64,000 nt of DNA from Pachyseris speciosa. Its lineage: Eukaryota; Cnidaria; Anthozoa; Scleractinia; Pachyseridae. Numbering within the stretch: position 1 is the stretch's first letter; every line of letters starts with the position of its first letter. This document shows, piece after piece, positions 11,094 to 23,010 of the stretch. The DNA lies in contig JAEMWC010000167.1 of NCBI GenBank assembly GCA_016490735.1, positions 291,001 to 355,000 on the forward strand. Reading direction: 5' to 3'. The position numbers and the translations under genes are program-made. The notes under the pieces are model-generated. The model worked only from the letters and a program-made list of their open reading frames with translations, was not told where the DNA came from and did not search any database.

Positions 11094-12639
11094 CTATGGT
11101 GGCCCAGCATTATCATAGTAAAATATGTAAGTTTTGGGGGAGAAAAGAATAAAAAATGGAAAGAAACGAGAAATATAAGCAATCAATATAGAAAAAAAAG
11201 CGAGAAAAAATAATATTGCAATAAAATTTAATAATATAAAGTAAAAAAAATATCTGTTGACAAATTAAAAAGTAAAAAGAAAATAAAGAAAAATATTTTA
11301 AGCACTAAAAAAATTTGGAAAAAATATAATCCAAAAAACAAAAAAGGAAAAAAAAAAAAGAAAAATCATTGTCAAAAAACAACATTGAAAATCAACATCG
11401 AAAATCAACATTAAAAATCAACATTGAAAATCAACATTAGAAATCGACAAAAAGAAGGAAAAAAAAAACAACGTTATTTCCACGTGGCCTGTTGTTATCA
11501 TAGACCAGGATGCTCTGCACTGGCACGCATATTTGACCTTTTTTGGGCTCCTGACCCCAAATGAGGACGTGTCCAGTTGTTTGTATGAAGTGTGAAGTTT
11601 GAACACTTCAGCTGACGCTTTCCTTCTTCTGGTGGATTTCGATCCGTTAGGGGTGCTGTTGGAAAGTTGTAGGTCTTTGATCCACCATGCCGCCAAAAAT
11701 GAACCAAGTTTGGAAGGCCCTTCAAGAAAAAATGTCAAACAAAAGAACACAGCAAGCAACACGACCTCACAAAGGTGCTAAAGGAACGGCTCCAAGCGAC
11801 ATCATCGTGCAAAGGTTGACAGCAGAACCTAACAACAAGCAAACGTTTCGCCCGGTAGAACCGAGAGAATTCGTCGAGTTTTCCAGCGATGATCTTGAAG
11901 ATTGCTTGCACGGAACACTTTGGCTATCCAGTGGGCTCGTGCGATGTGCTGTGTCCAACAAGGGCCCATCAGGAGCTTCTAATCACCTCTCAAATGGATG
12001 AAATATATATTGGATATGCGTGCAAAGCATCCTGCTCTATGATAACGACAGGCCACGTTGTGGCCTAGCATTATCATAGTAAAATATGTAAGTTTTCGAA
12101 ATCCGCCAGAAGAAGGGAAGCGTCAGCTGAAGTGTTCAATCTTCACACTTCATACAAAAAACAGGGCATGCATGTCCTCTTTGGGGTCAGACCACAGAAG
12201 CCTAAGGAAGGCGGGAAATATGCGTGCAAAGCATCCTGGTCTATGATAACGACAGGCCACGTGGAAATAACGTTGGTTTTTTTCCTATGTCGATTTCAAT
12301 GTTGATTTTCAATGTTGATTTTTAATGTTAATTTTCGATGTTGATTTTCAATGTTGTTTTTTGACAATGATTTTTCTTCTTTTTTCTTTTTTTTTTTCGA
12401 TTATATTTTTGTCAAAATATTTTTAGTGTTTAAATTATTTTTCTTTCTTTTTTTTTTACTTTTTAATTTGTCAACAAATATTTTTTTACTTTATATTATT
12501 AATTTTTATTACAATATTATTTTTCTCGCGTTTTTTTTTTCGATTCTGATTGCTTATATTTTTCGTTTCTTTCCATTTTTTATTCTTTTCTCCACAAAAA
12601 ACTTACATATTTTACTATGATAATGCTGGGCCACCATAG
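11094..12639. mobile_element. Foldback DNA element with arms of about 550 bp
   Basis: The left arm (11094 to about 11650) and right arm (about 12090-12639) are inverted copies. They begin ctatggtggcccagcattat and include several repeats of the aaaatcaacatt type plus a long A-rich (left) or T-rich (right) stretch. A 3-bp duplication (cag) flanks the element at 11091-11093 and 12640-12642. A second copy of the terminus lies at 12056-12096, so the right half looks compound. The 440-bp centre holds the open frame at 11687-12001. Confidence 0.8.
11687..12001 (+). CDS. Unrecognised 104-residue ORF in the foldback element
   Basis: The frame encodes 104 residues starting MPPKMNQVWKALQEKM, with a basic N-terminal part, an acidic patch (EFSSDDLED) near residue 65 and no membrane segment. 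It occupies the unique centre between the long inverted arms. It is too short for a transposase. It may be a truncated element protein or a captured exon; I do not recognise the family, and chance openness is possible. Confidence 0.35.
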   Translation: MPPKMNQVWKALQEKMSNKRTQQATRPHKGAKGTAPSDIIVQRLTAEPNNKQTFRPVEPREFVEFSSDDLEDCLHGTLWLSSGLVRCAVSNKGPSGASNHLSNG

Positions 12640-12703
12640 CAGCCTCTCAAACACCTTTTCAACAAACTGAACCCACGTGAGGAGAACCGCTTTAGCGTCG
12701 CAT

Positions 12704-12836
12704 TAACCTGCGATCAGGCTCTATTTTCGTTTCGATGGTAAACCTTTCCCGCGGGAAAGGCGAAACGAAAAATAGAGCGAGCGCCGACATAAGAGGACAT
12801 AAGAGCGATGCTTCAATTGGGCCTGATCGCAGGTTA
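12704..12836. mobile_element. 133-bp MITE with 9-bp target duplication (Mutator-like)
   Basis: The ends are taacctgcgatcaggc and its complement gcctgatcgcaggtta. The 9-bp direct repeat gcgtcgcat flanks it at 12695-12703 and 12837-12845. A 9-bp duplication is typical of the Mutator superfamily. The centre has a second palindrome (cctttcccgcgggaaagg). There is no coding capacity. Confidence 0.85.
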
Positions 12837-13254
12837 GCGTCGCATGAACTGTAGCCGCTTTGCCTTGAGAGAATCGACTTGAACTGAATTTATTATTGCT
12901 AGGGTAAAAACGCGCGTACTTTATATCATGATTGTACTTTATACAGGGACCGCGGAGACCATTTTAAAGAGTTAGGGCTAAAACATCTCGCCAACTTCAA
13001 GCGGTACAATTCATACGTTATCCATGTCATCTAGGGCTGTAGTCCTAACAGCCCCTCCCCCCGGCTCAGACCGGGAGACGTGATTTTAAATGACCAGGGA
13101 AACTTCAGCCAATCAAACAAAACTGTATCATACGTATTTTTTCTGGATCAGTAAAAAAGAACCCAATATGTATGTTGTTTTTTGTATGTTTTATGACTCT
13201 TTCGAGGTTTATCATGGATTGCTGCTCGAGCAGTGATTCTGAACTGGAGACGCC

Positions 13255-13765
13255 TACTTTTTTTTTTGAGACGCCTATTTTTGAGATCCTATTTCCTCGA
13301 ATAATAGCCGTCCCTCGATTAATCTCCTCCCTCGAATAATCGCCCTCCCCCCCCCTTTTGACGGAAATATTTACAATAATCACCTCCCTCGAATAATCGC
13401 CGTCCCCCCACCCCTCTAGCCACCTTCTCTTTCTTTTATCCCCTCCCTGTCAAGTTAAAAATTGACACCTTGGGCAACAAACAAGCTTTCGTTGAAACTT
13501 GACATTGAAAATTAATCAAGGAACCAAATTTGGAACGCTTAAAAAGCCCGTGTTCAGTTATTTGATGTGATAATTTTTTCATTTAATGGGATAATAAAAC
13601 AAAATATTTAGGGAATCACTTCCAGTGAGCAATATTTGAAATAATCGCCTCCCTCGAATAATCGCCTTCCCTCGAATAATCGCCCCCTTTTGGTGCGAAA
13701 ATAAAAAAACAATAATCGCCTCCGGCTATTATTCGAGGAAATGCGGTAATCCTAAAATCGCTGTT
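13255..13765. repeat. Dispersed 'cctcgaataatcgcc' repeat cluster
   Basis: The motif ctcgaataatcgcc and close variants recur at about 13290-13420 and 13635-13735, separated by unique AT-rich sequence. The right edge inverts the motif (ggctattattcgagg). It looks like the two ends of an old repeat element, or a tandem that was broken up. Confidence 0.5.
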
Positions 13766-13789
13766 AAAAAAAATAAATGAATAATTAGG

Positions 13790-14128
13790 ACGCGTTTTAC
13801 AGCGCTTGCTACAGGAAATGAACCCAGCAAATTTTCTTTAGCACATCGGGAAATCAATCTGGTTTTGACAGTTCTTCTTTGTTGTTGGAGGTCTTGGGTG
13901 GAATTGTCAAAATGAATGGCTCACAAATGCAATTTTGTTGCTATGGGCTACACGCTCGTTATTTGTTGCTAGTTTTTCCGCTTAAACACCACTATTTTCA
14001 GCTGTATTCCTTTTATTATTATTATTTATATTTTTTCCATCCGTACTTTTCTATCCGCATCCGCCATCCGCAGGTAACTCGTCGGCGTTTTACAGCCATC
14101 CGCCATCACCCCAGTGATTATAAATGTA
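13790..14128 (-). mobile_element. Continuous minus-strand copy of the (AAT)n-bearing repeat
   Basis: This is the reverse-oriented, uninterrupted counterpart of 7965-8123 plus 9946-10180. It establishes that the plus-strand copy is split. Confidence 0.65.
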
Positions 14129-15205
14129 AATAATGAACGTAGTTCTAATGAGGCTTCAATTACTGTATACAGACTGACGACTGTAACAAACATATTTCTC
14201 TGTTCATAAGACATCTGCCTTAATTCAAATAACATGATGTTGCCGTAAAATAGACGTACAGTAACAGCATTATAAAATAGTACAAATCTTCCTCCAAATA
14301 GTAATTCAGCAATACCTCAATTACATTATTACTTGGACTGCAATGCTTAGAAGTTCCCCTTAGCCAGAGCTTTGTAACAGGGAATAATTTGATAGCTTTA
14401 GCAAATCGATTGTGTTGTAAACGAACAAGAAATTTACCAACGTGACCAGAAACCTTCTAGTCAACTACTTGTCCTAATCAATAGCATATTTTAGACCAAA
14501 AAGCTTACCTGTACTTATCAAACTCTATAAATGTTAAAGCATCCCAAACTGAAACTGAGGATTTTGACTTTAAATTCTCATCATAATAAAAATTGATTTC
14601 TAAGTTGCAACTTATGATGCACTCTACAAATACACCCAGGTAAATATAGTTTCATTTATTTTCTCATCGTTCTTAAATACCGGTAGTAGTAGTATGAAAC
14701 AAACAATTTTCTAACCACAACTTAAATATAACTCATGCATTATTATTTTCATATAATGTTATATTAATATTATTGTGTTTATCTTTTGTAGAACATGGAA
14801 GAAAACGAAGAATGAAAAAGTGCCTTACTTTGATATATGCATACAAACAGAGAGTGAATTACTCTAAGGATTTCCATAACAAATTAAAAAAAAGCAGGTG
14901 ATGTAAAAAGCCCAGGGAAAGTGAGAAAATTTAAACTTGATAAACAATCAGAGACAACACAGTCCTCATGTACAGCAATGTTGCCCTCAACAGTGTTGAT
15001 GATATCGACTTCAACCAAAGGAAATACCCACTACCAATATAGGCACAATCTCTGCAATCAATACGAATCAGATGATTGCAATAAAAGCCAAACTACTACA
15101 AAAAGGTGGCAAGAAGAAAGTCAAAACTGATGATGGAGAAAATTCCTCCTCAACACCTACCTAGGGAGCCCTCATGGCACAATAAAGGTAACCTTATTTA
15201 ATTTC
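14129..15205. other. AT-rich stretch without recognised feature
   Basis: I see no gene with support here. A polypyrimidine-AG followed by a short open stretch near 14790-14865 could be an exon of something, but it has no partner exon in view. Confidence 0.4.
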
Positions 15206-15280
15206 AGGCCTCATTCCCAGGGAGCTTATTAGAGAGGAGGGCTTAATAGAGAAGGGGAGGCTTATTTAAAATCTTAAAAC

Positions 15281-15294
15281 ACACATACATACAT

Positions 15295-15341
<47 letters not shown>

Positions 15342-15375
15342 TACATACATACATACATACATACATACATACATA
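15281..15375. repeat. (ACAT)n/(ACAG)n microsatellite
   Basis: Tetranucleotide run abutting the 3' end of the minus-strand LINE fragment at 15376-15960. LINEs of the CR1/L2 type often end in such runs, so it is probably the element tail. Confidence 0.85.
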
Positions 15376-15960
15376 CGTTTATTGCGACTCCCAAGCTGGG
15401 TTTTTCAGTTACAAAGCCTACATTAAATTATTGTAATATTATAGTAATATTACGTTGGCCTAAAAAAATATATAAGTAAAACAAAAACTAATACAATATA
15501 AATACAAAAGGCCAGTACACGTTAAAAACACTGGTGAACTAATACAAAAATTAGGCAAGAATAGAAGATTGAAACGATTCAACTGTGCACAACATTTCCA
15601 CTAAGGAGCGCATTCAATAGGCGGAGCCTAAAGGCGTTCACATTCTCAGCTGCTTTCAAGTCCTTTGGGAGGTTATTCCACAATTTGTATCCGCGATACG
15701 TAAATGCACGTTGCCCAGAGGACAGGCGGCATCGTGGGATGTGGAGCAGATTACATGATCTTGTTACCCTACTATGAATACGAGATCGTGGAACAAACGT
15801 GTTAGCCAGATATTCAGGAACTAAATTATTTACACACTTAAATACCATTACAGCATCGTTGAAATAAAGTCTCTCCTTAACAGTGAGCCAAGCCACACTG
15901 TTTTCGTCTTGAAATAGTTTTTGTAAAAAACTCAAACAACTGCAGTGAAACTATATTAAA
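15376..15960 (-). mobile_element. 5'-truncated LINE, C-terminal end of reverse transcriptase
   Basis: On the minus strand, 15935 down to 15579 encodes 118 residues containing VKERLYFNDAVMVFKCVNNL, SGQRAFTYRGYKLWNNLPKD and RLRLLNALL. This is the usual C-terminal tail of non-LTR reverse transcriptases, after the catalytic domain. A 3' untranslated region follows and ends in the tetranucleotide microsatellite. Flanking segments at 15210-15280 and 16090-16190 share 'gcttattagagagggg' motifs, so the LINE probably inserted into an older repeat. Confidence 0.8.
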
Positions 15961-16189
15961 TAATAAAGAGCAGTAAACAGTATTACGATGTGTTTGAGTG
16001 TATATTTGTTTAAATACAAACCCTCTGGGCTGCATGAACTGGATTTCGTAAGAGGGAATAGGAGGGACTAATTACAAAATCTTCTGTCCTAAGGGGGGAG
16101 GGTTTATTAGAGAGGGGGGGGGGCTTATTTCAAAACCTGACTTCCAAACTGGGGGCTTATTAGAGGGGGCTTAATAGAGCTTTTACGGT

Positions 16190-16891
16190 ATTTGCCACTC
16201 CAGAAACTACAAGGAGAATGCAGTGGAGTGGCAAATTATATTCTGTAAAGGTTACAAGAACCTCTTTCTCGTTTTGTTCTGCATTACTTTTATTGAAAAT
16301 TTATAAAGCCAACAAATAAGAATTTAAAGTCCAATATAAGTATTATTTGAATAAATACAGTGCTTTTGTTAGCAATTACACTAGAATCACCCACACGCCA
16401 TAATTATTCAGAACCATTTCTTGTTCTTTTAGGGGCCTTTTTGGGAGAAAATCCAAAACAAACTCTGTCAAAGTCAGCAATCTCTCATCACCAATGTTAT
16501 GCATTATTTTTCATATAATTTTATGCAGCTACCCCTACTCACATAACAGAATGTTCGACAAATATTCTACTTCCATATTTTCCCCTTGTACACCTCCGCA
16601 GTAGTCACATGCGCCTCTCGAGCGCCTATTTTTAATTGCATGCCTTGTTGTTCAGAAAAAATCTTATGTGATTGTCGGAGGCTTCAGCGGAAAGCGACTC
16701 AAAGCGCCAAATTAAAGCAAAAAAAAAAAAAACACACACACACTAAGAGCATAAGGTAAGTGATCTTCATTCATCAGGCTTACATACATCTACATTTGGG
16801 ATTATGAGGTGTAAAATTCGGTATTTTACGGAACATTTCTCCCGATCACTTCAATCAAGCCGAGAACAGCCGTTTCAAAATATAGAGGATG
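16190..16891. other. Spacer without recognised gene
   Basis: AT-rich sequence with a short A-run and CA-repeat at 16719-16743. I see nothing else to support. Confidence 0.5.
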
Positions 16892-17236
16892 GGGACCTTT
16901 AGCAACGACGACGGCGACGGCAACGAAAACGTCGCTTCAAAATAGAACTTCTCGCTTTTGTAGCGCTTTCGCTATTATTCCAATTTGTTTAACTTGGAAA
17001 ATACTGGCGAACTATTCAGGGACTAAATTGATATGAGCGCCGTTAAAGTAAGAAAAAAGAAAAAACTTTACAGTCACAGTCTCCCGTTCTCGAGAAAACC
17101 TAAAATTTGGTCATTTCACGTTGTTGTTTTGCAGAGGTCGGGAAAGAAATGCGTGCAGATCCATTGTTTTTGCTCATTAAACCTATTGTTTTGTGGCGTT
17201 CACGTTGCCGTTGTCATCGTCGTTGCTAAAGCTCCC
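16892..17236. mobile_element. TIR element, about 345 bp
   Basis: The left end gggacctttagcaacgacga is mirrored at the right end (gttgctaaagctccc), and the mirror continues into GC-rich acggcaacg motifs. No transposase. Target duplication is not clear. Confidence 0.6.
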
Positions 17237-17324
17237 TAATGTATTAGATCAAACAGCGTGCGTGACGTCACGTAGTTGTGGTCAAGCCAGAAAATTTTTT
17301 GTCCAGAATATGGCGATTTCATAA

Positions 17325-17557
17325 TAGGGCCGTTTATACGAGAGAAAATAAGCCGCGGCTTACTCTGGCCACGACTTATATTACATAAGACGCGAACACT
17401 CCGTATAAATGGTACAACATCTACGTTCACGGCTTTCTCAAGCTGCGGCTTATCCTGGCCTAGGGGTTTTTACTCGTATAAATGGTTCCTTTCGCGTCTT
17501 ATGTAAGCCGCGGCCAGAGTAAGCCGCGGCTTATTTTCTCTCGTATAAACGGCCCTA
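17325..17557. mobile_element. MITE, about 233 bp
   Basis: Near-perfect inverted ends start tagggccgtttatacgagag and continue through aagccgcggcttactctggcc. The terminal TA may be part of a TA target duplication. No coding capacity. Confidence 0.75.
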
Positions 17558-18050
17558 ATATGCCCAAGCTTGCAAAAATGGTTAGCCGCGAAGCCATTTT
17601 CCTTTCCATAATCGCTTGGAAATTCCAAACGAAGATATAATACTTTCAGGCAGTCGGAATGTGGCATTTCGCAGAAATTTTATAGAAATTTACAACTCCC
17701 GGGTAGTTAACATTATACTCTCTTCCCGGCTGCCGGGCATACGTACATGTCTCAAGCGTGTCCGTGCGTAAAGAACGAAGAAAAGTAGATTTTACATTTC
17801 ACATTCCTCATTTTGATGAATTTCGCTGAATAAAGTAGAATTTATCAATGTTTCCTCCACAGCGAACATCAATTTCGTTATGTTGCGTGACTCGTTGCAG
17901 CAGATGTCTCCAATTGTACGAAATTGAGCACCTGAAGGTCGATGTTATTTTGTGCCAACCACTCCAGACGAGGTCCAGACCTTTCACTTGACGAGACCTC
18001 GCATTCGACCTACGCAAAAATACGGCTGTTTTGTAGTCTATCAGGGCTGT

Positions 18051-18207
18051 TGCCATCATGAGTTCGTCACGCCTTGTCAGGGGGCACTTTTCACGGATCA
18101 CGTGAACAGCTGGAGCATGCTAGAGCGTGAAAAATACGGTAACTACAAAATAACAAAGGTTACACAAACAGATTGTCTGGGTGCTCTGTGGTTTGTTTTG
18201 CAACACG
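18051..18207 (+). promoter_or_regulatory. Conserved upstream block of SDR copy 2
   Basis: The 157 bp before the start codon align with 47659-47815 before copy 3 without length change; homology fades further upstream. The block holds a palindromic E-box (CACGTG, 18099-18104) that reads CACATG in copy 3. I see no TATA box. The block may be promoter, 5' untranslated region, or both. Confidence 0.5.
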
Positions 18208-21200
18208 ATGGGTCGAACGCTCTTATTTTTCGCTGTATTATTCCCTATTGTGTGTTTCCTACTGGTGAAATTCCAGGATGCCGATCTTACGCTGATGATT
18301 TACGAGTGGCTGGGTGAAAATCCCGCTTTTGCTTTGCGTGGGAAAGTGGTTTGGATCACGGGTGCTTCAAGCGGGATCGGCGAATATTTGGCCTATGAAC
18401 TGGCGAAATGTGGCTGCAAATTGGTGATTTCAGCAAGGAGGAAAGAAGAATTAGAGAGAGTGAAGAAAAACTGTGCTGGTAAGATCTTCTGAACGAGGCT
18501 TTCGTAGATTAAACTAAACTGACATATCGGTCTTGTGTGAATTTGTTAAATGTCTTCCAGACAGGGTGGACAAACAGTTTAGAGCACTGGACTTGCAATG
18601 CGGTGGCAACGGGTTCAAGTCCCGCTCTAGCTCGGCCGCGCTTGTAAATAGACAACTGGACTGCATCCTGCCAGATGGATTCTTAACCTGTTATGTTTAT
18701 TTGAATTTTTCATGTACTAGCCTTTGTGTGCTATAAATTCAACCAAGGGTAAATAACAGTTAGTAACAGCAATTCAGTGCATTAAATAAACCATTGATGT
18801 CATATCACGTATCACTCATATGTAATTTGCATAACTAAATTCTTCTTAACAATTAGATTATGAGCTAGAGATTTCTATCACGCATAGAAATCCAGAGTGA
18901 ATAATCGCATTGTTTTAGTAAAAATCTATTCGAAAATCGTTCAAAACTAAACAAGTAAATTATCTAAATCCTCCTCGCAGACACTACGAAAAGGCGAAGA
19001 AGCGGCCACTATTTTGTTGACAACCTCTATTTTGCTGCTATCTATCACAGAATAGATAGCGAGTAGCGTAGCCAATCAGAGAACGGCATTCGCGTTAATT
19101 AATAGTGTGCTGCCAAGGTGACAACTGTTTTGGGGCATGTGCTAAAACCACGAATACCGGAACGAAACCAACGGAACAAGCGGAACCTGCGGAACGAAAC
19201 CACCGGAACGAAACTAGCGGAACCACCAGAACAACCGGCAACAACAATGGCTTCCCATTGCTAATGCATTACTTTTAAATGATCCTGTAATGGTTCATAA
19301 GTGCCTAAATGGTCGGGCACGAAACTACCTTACTAGTCAAGAATTCACATGTAGACAAGCGTATCATGACAGAAATACACGATATAAAAGAGACCTAAAT
19401 TTACCGTGAGGCAGATTTAAAACTAGATAGCGATCTTTCGCCTTTAGAGGGGCTACTTGTTGGAACAAACTACCCAAAGACATGAAGGAGGTATCAGATT
19501 GTCGACTTTTTAAGAAGAGACTTGTGAATATGTTCTTAGAATGACTTTTATCTTTTAATATTTATAATTTGCTCACTAGTTTAATTATTCTTTTTGTACC
19601 TAGTTAGTTGTAATTAGTTAGTTTATTGTGACTGAAAAGCATGCAACGTTCGTTAAACATGCAGGGACTTAGCGCACTCTCTTAATGCGTGCCAAATGTG
19701 TAGCTTCAAAAGATATGCAAAGCCAGCAATGTTTCCAAGGGTGTCGTTTCGATTGTTCCAGTTGTCCCGCTGGTTTTCTTCTGGTGCTCCTGATCTTTAA
19801 GCACATGCCCTGTTTTGTTGTGAGACTGAAGGCTGTAGCACTGCAGTCTGCATTGAAAACCCAGTTTGCATTTCATTGCCTGATCCCAATGCATTGGAGT
19901 CTGCTGTCTGCACTATATTTTTAAACTTACTTACTTATTACAGCTATCTCCAGTGCTCTTGATTCATCATTTAAAAAAGATCAAGATATTCTTGTCCTTC
20001 CCCTGGACCTGCTAAAATTTGACACACACAAGCAACTGGCCCAAGATGTCCTCAAGCATTTTGGAAAGGTAAAATTAATTAAATACAACAATAATAGTGA
20101 AAAATGCTAATCATTTAGTTATATAACTATTTTATTACAATAAGTAATTTATTTTATTTAATTCACCACTGGTTAACTTTTCTTTTCATTTAAGCAACAT
20201 TTTCTATTGACATTTACATTAAATCTTTACCAAGAGAGCAGATGTCATTAACATATAAAAAGATGATATATAGAGATTGATTAATTGAATATGTGACTGA
20301 TCATCGCAGTTATGAACACTACTTAAGCAGCAGTGAAAATAAAGCCTGAAAAAATAATCAGGCTTGTACGGAGTCGAACCCACTACCTCTGCGATACCCC
20401 AAAGTTCAAATATATGATTTTCATATATTCATTGTCACATATTCATCTAGACTTGCTGCCAAGTCGAAAAGTCTAATATTCATCATTCACGAGTATATAA
20501 CGAATCAACAAAATGACCAGCTCCCAGTTGGCTTGTTAGCTAGAGCGCTGCACCTGTATCGCAGAGGTCATGGGTTCAAACTCCGTACACGCCTGAATTT
20601 CTTCAGGCTTTATTTTCATTATAACTGTGATAATCATTTACATACTCATTCTTTAATCCGAAGTTTCAAACATATGATTTTCATATATTCATTGTCACAT
20701 ATTCATCACTAACGGATATATTACGAACCAACATCCCAGACGGCTTGTAAGCTCAGTTGGTAGAGCACTGCACCGGTATCACAGAGGTCGTGGGTTCGAC
20801 TCCTGTACAAGCCTGAATTTTCTTTTCAGGCTTTATTTTCACTACTGCTTAAGTAGTGTTCATAACTGCGGTGATGACTCACATATTCACTACTCTGTTT
20901 GTTGTCCTTAATATTTACCAGGTTGATATTTTGGTCAATAATGCTGCCAAGTCACAATTTTCTTTGATGGAAAAAACACCACTGGAAATTGAAAGAACTC
21001 TTCTGGATTTGAACTTTGTCGGGACAACCTCCTTGACAAAGGCTATCCTTCCTCACATGATGGAGCGCCGCGAAGGAACGATCGTTGTTGTAAGCAGTGC
21101 TGCGGGAAAGTTTGGTAAGTGCAAACTTAAATCTATAAGAACCCAGTCACAAGTGAACTTTCAATTCCTGTGTTTATATTCATACAGTCATTTACTCAAT

Positions 21201-22974
21201 TATTTTAATTAGGTTGAACTTTATACTTTTCTTTTAATATTACTTTTGGAATTTCCAGTCATTTTTTAGTCCAGGTATAAAAGAATTTATAATGTGGTAG
21301 GATTTCATAAAATGAACGGTAAAGAGCACTCTCAACTAAAACCAAAACCAATCAAAACAGATGCAAACAGCACCAATGAACCAATCAGAATACAATATTA
21401 CATGTAGCCGGCACCAATCGCAGGAAATTGCAAGCATGCAGGTGACGATTGGTTTTGGTTTTGCTTCTAACTGGTTGAGAGAGAGGTGCGAGTTGTGCCA
21501 ACCAAATTATTTCTACGTGAAGGAAAGCAAAACAAAATAGCAAATGTGAATATTGGGCACCCAATAGGCTAGTTTCGAATTGTGGGGAAACAAAAGAACA
21601 GAGTCGAGGTTGAGGGGAATAATTTGCATTTTCCTTTGTTTTTGATAAAAGAAAATGCAAATTATTCCCCTGAACCTCGACTCTGTTCTTTTGTTCTCCC
21701 ACAATTCGAAACTAGCCTATTGAAAACCAGTCTAATGATATGTAAACTCTGAATGATTATTATATGAAATGAATCATATATGAACTGTGGAAATGACATC
21801 AAATGAAGAATGATCCTCGGAGTTGTGAACGCAATTTCTGCAATTGCGAAAAGAAGCCTGAAATAATCTAGAGCATCTCTATGGGTATTTCCGAAGGAAT
21901 CGAAGACGCGAAGATCACCGCGGAAAAAATGAAGATCTCAAGATTGAAGCGAAGATTTGAAAATTGACCAAAATTTGCGTGATCAAGTTGAACACTCAGA
22001 TATAAAACTGCCAAAACTCGTAAGCACTACAGAACATATCTGTTATTTCTGAATTTTGGCATTTGACCACATTTCACTGCGATTTTGACAACGGTGTCAA
22101 CAGTAGTTTACAGTCGCTGCCACGGAACCACATGATGCCATTACAAGGCTGAAAACGACAAAAATAGTCCACTGATAATGTAATCATTAATGACATTAAT
22201 GACGTCAATGAGAACCCACTAACCAATGGATTCGATTTCATTCGTATCATGTGACCTCATGTTGGTCGTGTCGCTGATCTTTAACCTCGCTGTTTGCAGA
22301 ATACAATTTATTCATGGCAGATTTCGACTTAGAAGTCAAGTATTCTATATATACCATCAACTCAAAAGATACCGAAACGCCTTCTGTAAGGCCGTGGTGG
22401 CGTCGAACGACGTTATTGTAACGTACTTGTAAGGCGATAAACTCATACGAGACTGAAGAACGCAATTCATTTAATGCAGTAAAACGCTTCGTCGACTACA
22501 TGTGTTTACAGAACAGAACGCGGGAACACATCCGGGAACTTTGTACCACTTGCATGAGCCCCTCAGGAACTGGGACTAACATCGTCACAGTTATGTGAGC
22601 AGGGAAGCTTGCAAGCTCTTGAGAAACGCTTAAAAGCTAAGGTAAGCATACCCCGTCACTGACCAACAACCCGAAAAACGAAGATCTTCCTAAAAAAAAA
22701 CCGAAGATTTGCAAAAAAATCGCGAAGACAACGAAGACCGTGGGTACCCATACAGAGGCTCAATCTAGGACTCGTGAGGTCACGGCTTCAAACCCCATTG
22801 AAGTCCTGAATTATTTCAGGCTTCTTTTCGCAATTGCATATTAAAATTATGTTCACAACTGCGAGGATCATTCTTCATTTGATGTCATTTCCGCCGTTCA
22901 CATATGATTCATTTCATATATCATTCACACTCATTTCTTCATGGGAACACATGAACCCACAATTGACCTGCTCT

Positions 22975-23010
<36 letters not shown>

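Noticed and set aside
12351..12620. Hydrophobic F/L-rich 89-residue frame
   Set aside because: It is the T-rich arm of the foldback element.
22226..22465. Overlapping frames on both strands in the nested element
   Set aside because: Too short, no motif, no support from a second copy.
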